From NORP240 sp942492445 (GTDB taxonomy: Bacteria > Pseudomonadota > Gammaproteobacteria > Pseudomonadales > Pseudohongiellaceae), in assembly GCA_942492445.1 (NCBI GenBank), contig CALOEW010000002.1, positions 102,799 to 166,798 on the forward strand: a DNA stretch of 64,000 nt, given 5' to 3'. The position numbers and the translations under genes are program-made. This document shows positions 36,200-46,135 of this stretch, piece by piece; positions within the stretch are counted from its first letter, which is position 1, and each line of letters opens with the position of its first letter. A model generated the notes under the pieces. The model ran no database searches. It was not told the origin of the DNA and was given only the letters and a program-made list of their open reading frames with translations.

Positions 36200-37864
36200 T
36201 CACTGCGAATTCGAGAGTAACAGGATTCCCCTTATTTGAACATTGTCCCGACTTGTGAAGACGAAGATATCATCCAGGTTGTCGCCATTGAGATCTGCGG
36301 ACAGGACGTCACCGGCCGTGATCTCTCCCGCTAACTGCAATTGCTGGTCGGCTGCACGGCCCTGCAGGCTCTTGAGTTCTTCGGTTTCATTGATGGCAAT
36401 ATTCCCGAGTACGTCGCGTATGTCGATCTGGTACTGGTCCTGGTCGCGGTTGTAACCCAGGCCGTCCAGGAACGGGTCCGTTCTGGTGGTCGGTTCCGCT
36501 ACATCAAGGAAGATGTCCAGTCGATTGGCTGCCAGTACCAGCAGATCCTGAAGTGCGCGGTTATCGTCGACATTGGCAAGTATATTGGGAGGTATCGGCT
36601 CGGCACCGCTTTCCCGCGCCTCACGGGCGATTTCCATGGCCTGGCCCGCCAGTCGAAGTGCTGAGGGGAACTTCAGATTGACGGTGATACGGCGGGCGGG
36701 GCGACGGGCGAAGCGATCACCCTCGTTGGGATAGATGAAAGCCTCCACAGCGATATCGCCTGACAGAGCCAGCCACAGGAAAATGTCGCCGACCGAGATC
36801 GTTTCCACTCGCCACAACCACAGATCCTTGAGTCCGTCCCCGTCTTCGTCATAGAGAAAAACGCTCAGTACATTGCCCCCGGAGCGCAGCACCTGACGCG
36901 GTTGTTCCAGGTTCATGCCGTCGGTATTGCCGCCGAACAGAGACACTTTACCGCCTTCCCGCAACAACAGGTCGTCGATGCCATCGCCATCCACGTCCTC
37001 AAGGATTTCCTCGTGAGTGATGGCAAGGATGCCGGTCAGGTTGGAAAAATCCAGCCGGTCCAGGTCGAACTCACCGAGTCTTTCTTCGATCGCAGCGATG
37101 TCCACCGAGTAGCTGGCAGTGGCACCGAAGTAGCGATCGGCACCAGGCCGGGCGAGAAACACATCGAGCTGTTCTTCGGTGCGGGAAATAAGATCCGCTG
37201 CCCCGTCGGCGTTGATGTCCCGAAGTTCCATCAGTGGAATGGTCATAGACTGCCCGACATTTCTCTCCAGTCTGCCGGGATCAAGAACGGTACGCATCTG
37301 CATCTCGGTGTGCACGGAAATACCGGGCTGATAGCTGCCGTCACCGTCGCTGATATAGAGATAGAGCACGCCCGCGCCCGGAACAATCAGGTCGTCGCGG
37401 TTATCGCCGTTGATATCCTGACTGAAATGCAGCCGGTGGACCCCGCTGGGAAGAAAACCGTTCAGATTGCTGATCAGGACCTCAGGTGGACCGATCCGCT
37501 TGTCCCGGACACGCCACACCAGGACCTCCCGACCGTCGATCAGAGCAACCAGGTCCAGCCCGTCGCCATCGCCATGGGCGCGACTCAGGTCCCAGCCAAC
37601 TGCTTCGCCGGGCAATACCAGGGATTGATAGCCGGACTCGAAATCGAAACTGCCTGCAGTTTGAAAATAGATGCGCAGTTCGTTGTCGCTCAGCGCCAGA
37701 AGTTCCCGTAGCCCGTCGCCGTCAGTGTCCGCAACCAGCAACTGGTTGCTGTTACCTGGGAGGATGAATTCCAGTTCCGTGTAGCCATCGACGGCTGACG
37801 CCGGGGGAGCCAGGCAGACAAGCAGGAACGAGAGAAATTGTTGTCGCAGCGCCAGGGGCTTCAT
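36200..37864 (-). CDS. exported FG-GAP/VCBS repeat protein
   Basis: A 554-residue protein with a signal peptide (LRQQFLSFLLVCLAPPASA) and repeated Asp-rich calcium-binding loops of the FG-GAP type, for example ADTDGDGLRELLAL, DINGDNRDDLIVPG, DINADGAADLISR, EDVDGDGIDDLLLREG and DLNGDNLDDIFVF. These fold as a seven-bladed integrin-like propeller. It lacks membrane segments and other domains. Its ATG overlaps the stop of the preceding FG-GAP gene (ATGA). It is the last gene of a six-gene minus-strand run that begins with an M16 peptidase. Its role in the periplasm or at the surface is unknown. Confidence 0.8.
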   Translation of the reverse strand: MKPLALRQQFLSFLLVCLAPPASAVDGYTELEFILPGNSNQLLVADTDGDGLRELLALSDNELRIYFQTAGSFDFESGYQSLVLPGEAVGWDLSRAHGDGDGLDLVALIDGREVLVWRVRDKRIGPPEVLISNLNGFLPSGVHRLHFSQDINGDNRDDLIVPGAGVLYLYISDGDGSYQPGISVHTEMQMRTVLDPGRLERNVGQSMTIPLMELRDINADGAADLISRTEEQLDVFLARPGADRYFGATASYSVDIAAIEERLGEFDLDRLDFSNLTGILAITHEEILEDVDGDGIDDLLLREGGKVSLFGGNTDGMNLEQPRQVLRSGGNVLSVFLYDEDGDGLKDLWLWRVETISVGDIFLWLALSGDIAVEAFIYPNEGDRFARRPARRITVNLKFPSALRLAGQAMEIAREARESGAEPIPPNILANVDDNRALQDLLVLAANRLDIFLDVAEPTTRTDPFLDGLGYNRDQDQYQIDIRDVLGNIAINETEELKSLQGRAADQQLQLAGEITAGDVLSADLNGDNLDDIFVFTSRDNVQIRGILLLSNSQ

Positions 37865-39408
37865 TGCCTTGCCACCAGGATCGTGTAGGACGAACTGTGT
37901 CGCAGCACCAGATCAGGCACGCTGTCCTGGTTCAGGTTTACCACGTCGAAACCGGTAACGGTGCGGGCGGGAACATACTCCCAGAAGGGCTCCTCGTCGA
38001 TACTGAGGTCACCATTGATGCGTCGCGCAGCAACAGCACCTTCGTTGGTAATGTAGAGCGCGTCCGGCCTCCCGTCGCCGTCAACATCATGCTCCAGGGA
38101 CATCTGCTCCGCCAGCCCTCTCACGTCACTGGCGGAAAAGCTTTGATCGAAACGGAATAACGGGCGCCGGGAGAACAACAGGTCCTCGCCCCGACCGTAA
38201 ATGAGCTGGCTGCGGACAATACTGGTATTACGAAGGGCTTCAACTACAGGAATTGTGTAATAACTGACAGTCAGCTCCGGCGTTCCGTCCGCGTCCAGGT
38301 CGATTGCATTCAATTCCAGGTCGTATCCCGAGAATCGCATAACCTGGTCCGGCGCCTCGAAATCGAATTCTCCCCCGCGGTTCACGAAGAAATGGATATC
38401 CCACTCGTCGCCCTCGCCAGTCAGCCTGGCCATGTCCATGAGGCCATCGCCATTCAGTTCGACCAGCCTGATGTCGCCACGGGTATCAATGGGCCCCTGC
38501 CAGTCGGGTGTGTCGGGAAAAGAGCCGTTAGTGTGCTGGTACATGAGATTCACCTGACCCCGGATATCCAGACCCACATTAACGAAAACGATATCCTTCT
38601 TTCCATCGCCATTGAAATCCGCCAGCAGCGCGGGCGGCATCCAGTTCTGAGCCTGCAGCAGATAATCCGCGGTACTGGACTGTTGTTCCCGGTCGGCAAT
38701 GAAGCCGGCAAACGGAGTCGGTGGCCGGGCGTTAACCTTCAGCCTGATGCCATCCCGGGAGTTGATGTCTATACTGGCCGACAGACCGGCATCTCCGCGT
38801 GGCCGCAGGCCAGGGTCCAGATCGCGATTGACGGTGGAAAACTCGGTTGCCAGCTCGAATTGCTCCGGACCCGTCGCCCTGAAGAAACCATAGCTACCCT
38901 GTCCGGGCACCAACAGGTCTACCAGGCCGTCGCCGGTGATGTCAGTGATGCCGCGAACAAACTGAACCTGGTCGGGTTCGGGGACATCGGCCACCAGCTT
39001 CCACTGGGCCAGTGGCGCGAGGTTGCCCGCGTATCCTTCAATCGTGGCAGACAGGCTGAACAGTCCGTTGTTGGCGAATAGAACCAGCTCCTTACCAGGA
39101 TCAGGGCGCAAGTCGGCAAACCCCACCGCGACGATTTCGGTTTTTATTTCCACCAGGGCCGGGTTCGGCGGGAAGCGGCCATCCTCGGACTGGTAATAAA
39201 TCAGCAGTTCCCTGCCGATTCCCCGGCGCCAGCGATAATCCACCAGGTCCAGGCGACCGTCACCGTTGAGGTCTGCGGAATCAAGTCTGCCGAAGGGTCT
39301 TTCTGATCCGATTTCCGAAGACACATAGCTGACCTGGGCGACAAGGGCGCCTGCCGGCAGCAGGGCCAGCATCAGCGTGGGGAAAAATGGTACCTTTCTG
39401 TTGATCAT
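37861..39408 (-). CDS. exported FG-GAP/VCBS repeat protein
   Basis: A 515-residue paralogue-like partner of the next gene. A signal peptide (MLALLPAGALVAQ) is followed by repeats such as ADLNGDGRLDLVDY, DITGDGLVDLLVPG, ADFNGDGKKDIVFVN, VELNGDGLMDMARL, HDVDGDGRPDALYI and NLNQDSVPDLVLRH. Start ATG 39408 has ggga seven bases upstream. The two FG-GAP genes overlap by four bases and are surely co-translated. Both keep the calcium-loop residues DXDGDGXXD, so they look functional. Ligand unknown. Confidence 0.8.
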   Translation of the reverse strand: MINRKVPFFPTLMLALLPAGALVAQVSYVSSEIGSERPFGRLDSADLNGDGRLDLVDYRWRRGIGRELLIYYQSEDGRFPPNPALVEIKTEIVAVGFADLRPDPGKELVLFANNGLFSLSATIEGYAGNLAPLAQWKLVADVPEPDQVQFVRGITDITGDGLVDLLVPGQGSYGFFRATGPEQFELATEFSTVNRDLDPGLRPRGDAGLSASIDINSRDGIRLKVNARPPTPFAGFIADREQQSSTADYLLQAQNWMPPALLADFNGDGKKDIVFVNVGLDIRGQVNLMYQHTNGSFPDTPDWQGPIDTRGDIRLVELNGDGLMDMARLTGEGDEWDIHFFVNRGGEFDFEAPDQVMRFSGYDLELNAIDLDADGTPELTVSYYTIPVVEALRNTSIVRSQLIYGRGEDLLFSRRPLFRFDQSFSASDVRGLAEQMSLEHDVDGDGRPDALYITNEGAVAARRINGDLSIDEEPFWEYVPARTVTGFDVVNLNQDSVPDLVLRHSSSYTILVARQ

Positions 39409-39505
39409 ACTGACTCCCGTATGATGTCGATTCCTCTGTTCAGTTGTCTGCTGGTTCCTGAACCGCGCCGGAGGTTCCGTCGCAGTGCCCTGTAACTGCC
39501 AGGAT

Positions 39506-40497
39506 TCATGGGGCCGGAGTTACTTCCAGCAGTTCGCCGAAGTCGCTGCTGATGCTGAAGATTTCCAGAAACTGATGCTGGCGTTCTCCTTCGGTCCGCG
39601 TATAGCGGTACAGTGCGAATAACCAGAAATCCAGTAAGGAAAACCGGGTCTGCTGATCAGCCAGACTGGATTCATAATACAGCAAGGGGCGCAGGGAGAG
39701 TTGACTGATTCTCCGGCCAGGATCCCATAGCCGGACCCTACGCTCCAGCAGCGCCTCGTCACGGTACAGGGTAAAGCTTTTAACTCATCACCCAGTTCGT
39801 AATCAGTCAGCAACCGGCTGATCAGGCCCTGACCCGATTCCACCGGGAGCCCGTCCAGCGCCAGAATCACGTCGCCGGGCACAATGCCAGCAGCCCGTAA
39901 AGGGCTGTTGGCAGCGACTTCGACGACTCTGGCCGCGGAGATTTCTCCACCGTCTCCTGCCTGCAGTACCGTGGTCTCGTAGCCGGCACGAGTGGCCAAC
40001 GGATCGGCGCGGAAAAGCTCCCGCAACGGGGCACCGGCGCTGGCTCTGGGGCGACCCACCAGACTGGACTCCAGAATCGCGGTACCCCGGCGAAGGCGCA
40101 GGGTGAAGTCGGTGCGTTCCCCGCTTTGCCGGGCCAGTGCCTCAAGGGTGTCGGGGTGATTGACTTCGGTGCCGTTAACGGACAGCACTACATCACCGGC
40201 CTGCAGGCCAGCGAGGTCCGCCGGCCCGCCGGGTGCCACTTCCCTAACCCGCACGCCGGGCAGCACTTCGACATTAAAAAGTGAATCGCTTTCATTGCTG
40301 CTCACGGTCAGGCCGAAATCCACGCCACCTGACTCACCACTCCGGTCGGCAGGCTGGCTGAGTTCAAGATCCTCGGGGGAAAGCGTGATACTTGGCACCA
40401 GTTGCCCCGCTTCATGGCTGACACAGCCAGCCAGCAGGGATGAGGCCAACAACAGGGCCGTTGAAACTGGCGCGCGCCAGCATAAGGAGGGTGACAC
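39506..40497 (-). CDS. double-PDZ lipoprotein, frameshifted near the 3' end
   Basis: GTG at 40497 shares a base with the stop codon of the permease gene upstream (TAGTG). The lipoprotein signal ends SSLLAGC. Two PDZ domains follow, VREVAPGGPADLAGLQAGD (about residues 75-150) and VVEVAANSPLRAAGIVPGD (about 180-245). After DYELGDELK the frame fails. Removing one T from TTTT (39778-39781) and one G from GGG (39769-39771) restores LYLYRDEALLERRVRLWDPG and a natural end at 39506. Corrected length is about 330 residues. It has no protease domain, so it is probably a scaffold or peptide-binding partner of the adjacent ABC transporter. Confidence 0.75.
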
Positions 40498-41357
40498 TAG
40501 ATTTTCCTCCGTTGCACCAGCCACAGTGACAGCAGCACCAGTATCGCCATCTGGGGCAGAGGTATCCAGTTGTTCAAGGTGAGGAATCGGGGTTCGATAA
40601 GCACATCGGAAAAGCCTCTTACCAGGTTGCCCACATCGCCGAGGTAGGACTGATCAAGCAGTGCCGGCTGGAACGTGGCGTACAGGTAGTGGGCGGAATC
40701 TCCCAGGGTGGCCTTGAACAGGTCGATCGCCAGATTGATGCCCAGCGCCGTGATTACCGCCTGGGTGGTGCTGCTGCTGAGCACGGAAACCAGCATACCA
40801 AAAGCGACCACGGCCGGCAGGGGTAACAGGGCGAGGCGCAGCCCCAGCAGAATCTCCGCTCGAATTTCTTTTTCGCCGATCAGTTCGAAGCCATCTTCCA
40901 CCACCGGACCAAAATCCCAGAGCCAGGCGCAAATCAGCCAGGAAACTAACAGCAACACCAGCAGGGCCAGCAGGGCGGTGAGGTGTAATTGCACCAGCTT
41001 GGCGGCGATGACTGCAGGACGTGACACGCGCCGGATCAGCAGGTGCCGCATCAGGCCGGTATCGCGGTCGAAGGCGAACGAGTGTGCCGCCAGCGCCACC
41101 ATTATCAACACCAGCAGTGTCAGACCCGTGCTCAGGCCATCCACAAAATACGCATAGGCCGTGACCTCTGGGGTTTGCGCGCCGAAAGTGGTGCCATTCA
41201 TCAGCACATCCCTGGCCGCGGTTCCAGCCTGCCCGAGTCGGGAGATGACAAGCTGGGCGGCAACAATCAGGACAGGGGCCAGTACGACAATTCGATTGGC
41301 GTAATTTCGCAGAGCGATAAAAAGTTCCGCGTGCAGGGCGGTCAGGAATCCGGTCAT
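40497..41357 (-). CDS. ABC-2 type transporter permease
   Basis: A 286-residue protein with about six membrane helices and no nucleotide-binding site. The order (helix near residue 25, then a large group from 75 to 285) and phrases such as FAFDRDTGLMRHLLIRRVSRPAVI match NosY/ABC-2 permeases. It starts four bases after the ATPase gene's stop and ends on the start of the PDZ lipoprotein gene, so all three form one transcription and translation unit. The substrate is unknown. Exporters of this class move peptides, lipids or polysaccharides, or act on cell-envelope maturation. Confidence 0.8.
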   Translation of the reverse strand: MTGFLTALHAELFIALRNYANRIVVLAPVLIVAAQLVISRLGQAGTAARDVLMNGTTFGAQTPEVTAYAYFVDGLSTGLTLLVLIMVALAAHSFAFDRDTGLMRHLLIRRVSRPAVIAAKLVQLHLTALLALLVLLLVSWLICAWLWDFGPVVEDGFELIGEKEIRAEILLGLRLALLPLPAVVAFGMLVSVLSSSTTQAVITALGINLAIDLFKATLGDSAHYLYATFQPALLDQSYLGDVGNLVRGFSDVLIEPRFLTLNNWIPLPQMAILVLLSLWLVQRRKI

Positions 41358-41361
41358 CGAT

Positions 41362-42288
41362 CTAGGCCGCCTCCGTCAACGGTTGCTGATCCGCAGTGAT
41401 CCGATAAAAAAGGGACATCAATGAATCGCGCTTTTCCTGCAACTCGGAAACCGCCAGGCCGGCTCCGACCAGCAATGTATTGAGTGCGGCTGCATCGCCT
41501 TCCAGCAGTTCGCACAGCAGCTGGTTGCCGTCGCGGCTTTCAACCCGGCCGAGTCCGGACTCGGCGATCAGCCTGGTTGCGGATTCGGGTTCGTCGCAGC
41601 GCACAGCGAGCCTGGCGTGATCGCGAGCGAACAGGCGGTCGATACGATCGCTGACCGCAATCCTGCCGGCGTGCAGTATCGCCATGTGGCTGCAGATCTG
41701 TTCCAGGTAAGGCAGTTGATGGCTTGAGAGCATGAACGCCGTGCCCTGCTCCCGGTTGAGACTGGCGATGAGTTCAAGCACGTCGTTCACACCTTCGGCA
41801 TCCAGTCCGTTGAAGGGTTCATCGAGCACGATAAGGCGGGGATTCCCCAGCAGTGCATGGGCAATTGACGCGCGTCTTCTGTTTCCCAAAGACAGGTGTC
41901 GAATCCGGTAATCCCGGTAGCCTGAGATTCCCAGCAGTTTCTCGACCTCCGCGCAGCCGCGAACGGGATTGGCACAAAGCAGCCGGGCGTGTTCCAGGCT
42001 TTGACGTACAGTCAGCCCCGGGTGCAGGCTGGGAGTGTCGAATATCCCCACTATGTCACCGCGGGCCTGATAGAGGCGAGATGGGGGCAGGCCCAGCACT
42101 TCCACTTTGCCGCTGTCGTACTGTTGCATGCCCAGTACGCACTCCAGGGTTGTCGTCTTGCCGGAGCCGTTCAGCCCCACCAGTCCGTGAATGCTGTGTT
42201 CCGCAAGCACCAGGTCGATACCTCGCAACACCTGTACCTTGCCATAACTCTTGCGCAGATCGGCGATTTTCAAAGGCGTCGTTATCAC
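41362..42288 (-). CDS. ABC transporter ATP-binding protein
   Basis: A 308-residue ATPase for the adjacent ABC-2 permease. Walker A is GLNGSGKTTTLE (about residues 38-49), the Q loop is near VLGMQQ, the signature is LSLGNRRRASIAHALLG, Walker B is LIVLDEPFNGLD and the switch is in LSSHQLPYLEQ. The C-terminal 80 residues form the extension common in NosF/CcmA-like ATPases. Start is GTG 42288. The upstream gene in the same direction encodes the M16 peptidase, 82 bases away. Confidence 0.88.
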   Translation of the reverse strand: MITTPLKIADLRKSYGKVQVLRGIDLVLAEHSIHGLVGLNGSGKTTTLECVLGMQQYDSGKVEVLGLPPSRLYQARGDIVGIFDTPSLHPGLTVRQSLEHARLLCANPVRGCAEVEKLLGISGYRDYRIRHLSLGNRRRASIAHALLGNPRLIVLDEPFNGLDAEGVNDVLELIASLNREQGTAFMLSSHQLPYLEQICSHMAILHAGRIAVSDRIDRLFARDHARLAVRCDEPESATRLIAESGLGRVESRDGNQLLCELLEGDAAALNTLLVGAGLAVSELQEKRDSLMSLFYRITADQQPLTEAA

Positions 42289-42370
42289 TTGTCACTGTCA
42301 CCCGGGCATCGATTCAACGGAATGCGAACGAATAAGGCCGCCCCGGATTGGCGGAGCGACCCGTAAATGG

Positions 42371-45355
42371 TCAGTCAACGAAAATTTCGTTCACCTGCAC
42401 TTCCTTTACGGTGCCGAACCGGGCCAGCTCACCGGTGTCAATGACCGACGTATCACCGACGATGGAAATAAGCTTGGGACGCCCTCTGACGTGCTCGCGT
42501 TGAAATGCCAGCAGGTCCTCCATGGTGACGTTCTGCAGTTGCTGGTAGCGCTCTCGCCTGGGATCACCTTCGATGCCCAATTGTTCCCAGCTTCGCACTG
42601 CGCCGATCACTTCCCGGAAACTCAGCTTGGAGGTCCGATAGCGGTTCAACAGGGAGTTAACCGCTTCATTGAAGCGGTCAGTCGATTCAGGCATGTTATC
42701 GATCAGATCCACGAACGCAGCGACGGCATCCGCAGTTTTGTCAGTCTGGGAACCAATGGCGCCGAGCATCAGGTTTTCGGCGTCCTCCCGGCTTCCCTGG
42801 GCGTAACTGGCGGCAGCGGAGTAGGCCAGTGCTCTGGCCTCACGCAGTTCCTGGAAAACAACACTGGACATGCCGGAACCGAAGTAGTTGTTGTAGATGG
42901 AGGCGATCAGTGACAGGTCTTCGTCGTATACGCCATCAGGAAACTCGATACGGACCTGGGACTGGGCGGTCTCCTTATCGACCAGGTAGATTTCAGACCG
43001 GTCGAAACTCCGGGTGGTGCGTAATCGATAGGGAGGCGGCTCCAGCAGCTCTCCGCTGACCGGATGATGCTCTCGCAGCACTTCGACCAGTTGTTCCAGT
43101 TCCATGGACCCTGTGTAGGCTATGGTGTGTTCGTAGTTGAGCAGATCACCGGGCAGGCCAAGCAGCTCTTCAAGGGAAGTATCCATAATTGCCTCACCGG
43201 TCAGTGACTCCAGCATCGGCGACTCCTCCCCATAGCGGTTATACAAGTAAAGAGCACGGGAGATCGCCGGCGGAGACTCTTTCTGGTCTTCGCGGGATTT
43301 GAGAATAATGCCTTTCAGTTCGTTGAGGGTTTGCGTATCCGCTACCGGATTACGTATCAGCTCAAGCATCAGGTCCAGAGTTGGAGCAAACTGTTCGTCC
43401 AGGCCTGAGATGCTGATACTGGACTGGTTTTCTCCGGCACCAAAACGAAATTCGCTGCCCATTCTGTACCATTCCTTCTGCAATTCCTCATTGGACAGGG
43501 AGGGCGTTCCCGCCTTGTCCATTATCGCAGCCGCCAGGCCAAGCTTTTCGTTGACATCGGTACCCACATCGACACTGATGCTGAAACTGAACAGGTCGTT
43601 CAATGGGTTGGGCGCGTAATAGAGTGGTACTCCTTCAGCAAACTCCACGACCCGGTAGTCCCGACCTTCCTCCACAAACGCGGGCTCGATCGGCACCACC
43701 TCCATTGACAACACCTCGGCGGCGAATTCGGACTGCCGGGTCGGATCGATGGAAAAGGGTTCAATCCGGGGCTTCACCACCGGCGGAATCTCGTGCTGGC
43801 CGTCCTCCCGGTATACGGCCACGTAATCGGAACCGAAATAGCGGTTGGCCACGTCGATGACATCCTCTTTGGTCACCTGTTCCAGACGCTCAATTTCGCC
43901 GATATAGTGATCCCAGTTGTCATTGGAGAGAAATGCCTGGCGCATCATGGCCACCCTGGCGGTATTCGACTCCAGCGACGCTTTCTGGGACTTTTTGAAA
44001 TCGTTGACAATAGCGGGAATGATCCAGTCTTCGAACCTGCCGGCCTTGATCAGCTCCAGTTGCTCCAGTAACAGCGCTTCCACTTCTTTAAGAGTCTGTC
44101 CCGCCTTGGGCACCCCCCAGAGCTGCTGTGAACCGTAGTCGTTCAGAAAACGGGGGTAAGAGCCGGCACTGGCAACCCGCTGCGCCTGATTGAGGTTGAG
44201 GTTGATCAGCCCGGCGGTGCGATTGTCCAGGATCATGTCCAGCATCATCAGGGCTTCCTTGTCGGCGCTGGAATTGGCAACGGTACGAAACGCCAGCTGC
44301 ACCTGTTCTTCGCCGGGATAGTAGACTGTGTGACGCTCTGCTCCCTGCAATGGCTGCTCGACCCACGGGCCTACTTCGGGAACTTCCCTGGGCTCCCAGG
44401 CTCCGAACTTGTCGCTGATCAGGTCGATGGTTTCGTCGATATCGATATCGCCACTGATGAATACGGCCATGTTGTTGGGAACGTAATAGGTGTCAAAATA
44501 CTCCTGGATAAAGACCAGCGACGGATTCTTCAGGTGCTCCGGTTTGCCGATGGTCGGTTGTTGTCCATAGGGGTGGTTTTTGTACAGCAGCTCATCGGTG
44601 GCGTAGAGAATGATCCGGTCGCTGTTGTCCAGGCTGCGGTTTAGCTCTTCGTAGACTGTTTCAAGCTCAGTGTGAAACAGGCGGAAAACCGGATTGACGA
44701 AACGATCCGATTCGATTTCCGCCCATTGTGCCAGGCGGTTTGACGGCAACCCCACCTTGTACACAGTCTCCTCGTAGGAAGTGTGGGCGTTCAGCCCCCC
44801 GGCGCCCATGTTGTTGTAAACCTTGTCGATTTCATTGGGCACGGCGTACTGGGCCGCCAGTTGGGCGACGCGGTTGATTTCGGCATATATTTCAGCGCGC
44901 TCGCCGTCGTCGGTGGAATTGAAATGCTGCTCGTAGAGTTCGACAATCTGATCCAGGTAAGGCTGCTCCGTCTCGTAATCCAGGGTTCCCATGTTGCGGT
45001 TGCCCTTAAACAGCAGGTGCTCCAGGTAGTGAGCCAGGCCGGTGGCATTGGCGGGGTCGTGCTTACTCCCGGCCGCTACCGCGATTTCAGCGTAAAAGCG
45101 CGGCTCCTCGTGGTTCTCGGTCAGGTACACCCTGAGGCCGTTCTCAAGCTGGTAAATATGGGTGGCGAGGGGGTCGTCGGGGTCGGGCGTATTGATACGT
45201 TGATAACCTGCCAGGGTTTGACCACTGGAGGCTGATTCCGGCTCCTGGCCTGCCGGACCGCCGGTTGCGTCCGGCTGACCGCATCCTGTAAGCAATAAAA
45301 GCAGCGCAGCGAGAGCGGCGGTTGCCAGGCTGTTACCCGAGAAAAGCTTTATCAT
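42371..45355 (-). CDS. M16 family zinc metallopeptidase (lipoprotein)
   Basis: A 994-residue pitrilysin-type peptidase. The signal ends LLLLTGC, so the enzyme is probably lipid-anchored in the periplasm. The inverted zinc motif HYLEH is at residues 109-113, with the third ligand expected in the Glu-rich segment about 75 residues later. The second half is the inactive M16 domain (FSFSISVDVGTDVNEK, then YTGSMELEQLVEVL). Start ATG 45355 follows gaggggat. It leads the minus-strand cluster with the ABC, PDZ and FG-GAP genes. It may process peptides handled by that transporter, which is inference from position. Confidence 0.87.
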   Translation of the reverse strand: MIKLFSGNSLATAALAALLLLLTGCGQPDATGGPAGQEPESASSGQTLAGYQRINTPDPDDPLATHIYQLENGLRVYLTENHEEPRFYAEIAVAAGSKHDPANATGLAHYLEHLLFKGNRNMGTLDYETEQPYLDQIVELYEQHFNSTDDGERAEIYAEINRVAQLAAQYAVPNEIDKVYNNMGAGGLNAHTSYEETVYKVGLPSNRLAQWAEIESDRFVNPVFRLFHTELETVYEELNRSLDNSDRIILYATDELLYKNHPYGQQPTIGKPEHLKNPSLVFIQEYFDTYYVPNNMAVFISGDIDIDETIDLISDKFGAWEPREVPEVGPWVEQPLQGAERHTVYYPGEEQVQLAFRTVANSSADKEALMMLDMILDNRTAGLINLNLNQAQRVASAGSYPRFLNDYGSQQLWGVPKAGQTLKEVEALLLEQLELIKAGRFEDWIIPAIVNDFKKSQKASLESNTARVAMMRQAFLSNDNWDHYIGEIERLEQVTKEDVIDVANRYFGSDYVAVYREDGQHEIPPVVKPRIEPFSIDPTRQSEFAAEVLSMEVVPIEPAFVEEGRDYRVVEFAEGVPLYYAPNPLNDLFSFSISVDVGTDVNEKLGLAAAIMDKAGTPSLSNEELQKEWYRMGSEFRFGAGENQSSISISGLDEQFAPTLDLMLELIRNPVADTQTLNELKGIILKSREDQKESPPAISRALYLYNRYGEESPMLESLTGEAIMDTSLEELLGLPGDLLNYEHTIAYTGSMELEQLVEVLREHHPVSGELLEPPPYRLRTTRSFDRSEIYLVDKETAQSQVRIEFPDGVYDEDLSLIASIYNNYFGSGMSSVVFQELREARALAYSAAASYAQGSREDAENLMLGAIGSQTDKTADAVAAFVDLIDNMPESTDRFNEAVNSLLNRYRTSKLSFREVIGAVRSWEQLGIEGDPRRERYQQLQNVTMEDLLAFQREHVRGRPKLISIVGDTSVIDTGELARFGTVKEVQVNEIFVD

Positions 45356-45541
45356 GTCAGGTTATCCCCTCTTAGAGTGGCTGGCCGACCGTGTACTGTC
45401 AGCCGCTGTCTTAAATTCAACCAGCACTACTGTATAGGATTCGCTGGAGAAATCCACACCGGCCGGTCCAAATAGACTACGATCGCCGGTCCTGCCGGGA
45501 TCAATAGTCGAGACCGAGAAAATGGCTGCTCCATTCCGGGA

Positions 45542-45877
45542 CTATTGCGGCAGATTGTCAGCCTGTCCGGCTATCTGTTCGATCACCTGCCGGGCCACCG
45601 GCTCCATCATCTCCCGGGCTTCCTGCAGTGCTTCTGACAGATTGCTCATCTGTACCTGGGACCTGCGGAGGTTGCCCTGTAACTGCAGAATCCGCGATTC
45701 GAACTGTTCCCTTTGCTGCCTGTTCACAGCCACCTGCTCCTGATAGCGCAGGCGGAACTCCTCCAGCGCGGACAGTTCGGCGGTCAGGGCGATGTTGCTG
45801 CGGTGTAACTGTGCAGTGTAGAAAGCGAGCCCTCCGGCCACGATCCAGGAGAGGATGAATAATCCCTGTTTCAGCAT
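45542..45877 (-). CDS. small membrane-anchored coiled-coil protein
   Basis: A 111-residue protein with one N-terminal membrane helix (GLFILSWIVAGGLAFYTA). A long helical, Gln/Glu/Arg-rich stretch follows (about residues 30-100) with heptad-like spacing (LEEFRLRYQEQVAVNRQQ). This resembles small periplasm-facing coiled-coil proteins such as those seen near efflux or division genes, but no named family is recognised. It is divergent from the TolC-like gene with about 260 bases between. Confidence 0.5.
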   Translation of the reverse strand: MLKQGLFILSWIVAGGLAFYTAQLHRSNIALTAELSALEEFRLRYQEQVAVNRQQREQFESRILQLQGNLRRSQVQMSNLSEALQEAREMMEPVARQVIEQIAGQADNLPQ

Positions 45878-46135
45878 GGTCTGGCACCTCCAGCAGTGTT
45901 TGCACGCGTCGCCAGGCTCGCCCCGATCAGGGTTTCCACAGACCCGGTGACCGCTTGATGCCCGGCTTGGGTGCTTATTTTACCGTCAAATTCAGGCTTT
46001 TCACTGCATTCCATTGGCAAACCGCCTCAATCTCCCGCAAAAACACCGGTTCTGGGCGATTAAGGGGTAAACCCCGCACTGCAGCTGGCGTTATACTGGT
46101 GATCCATTCAGCAAACGGTTTCCCGAATTCGGAAC

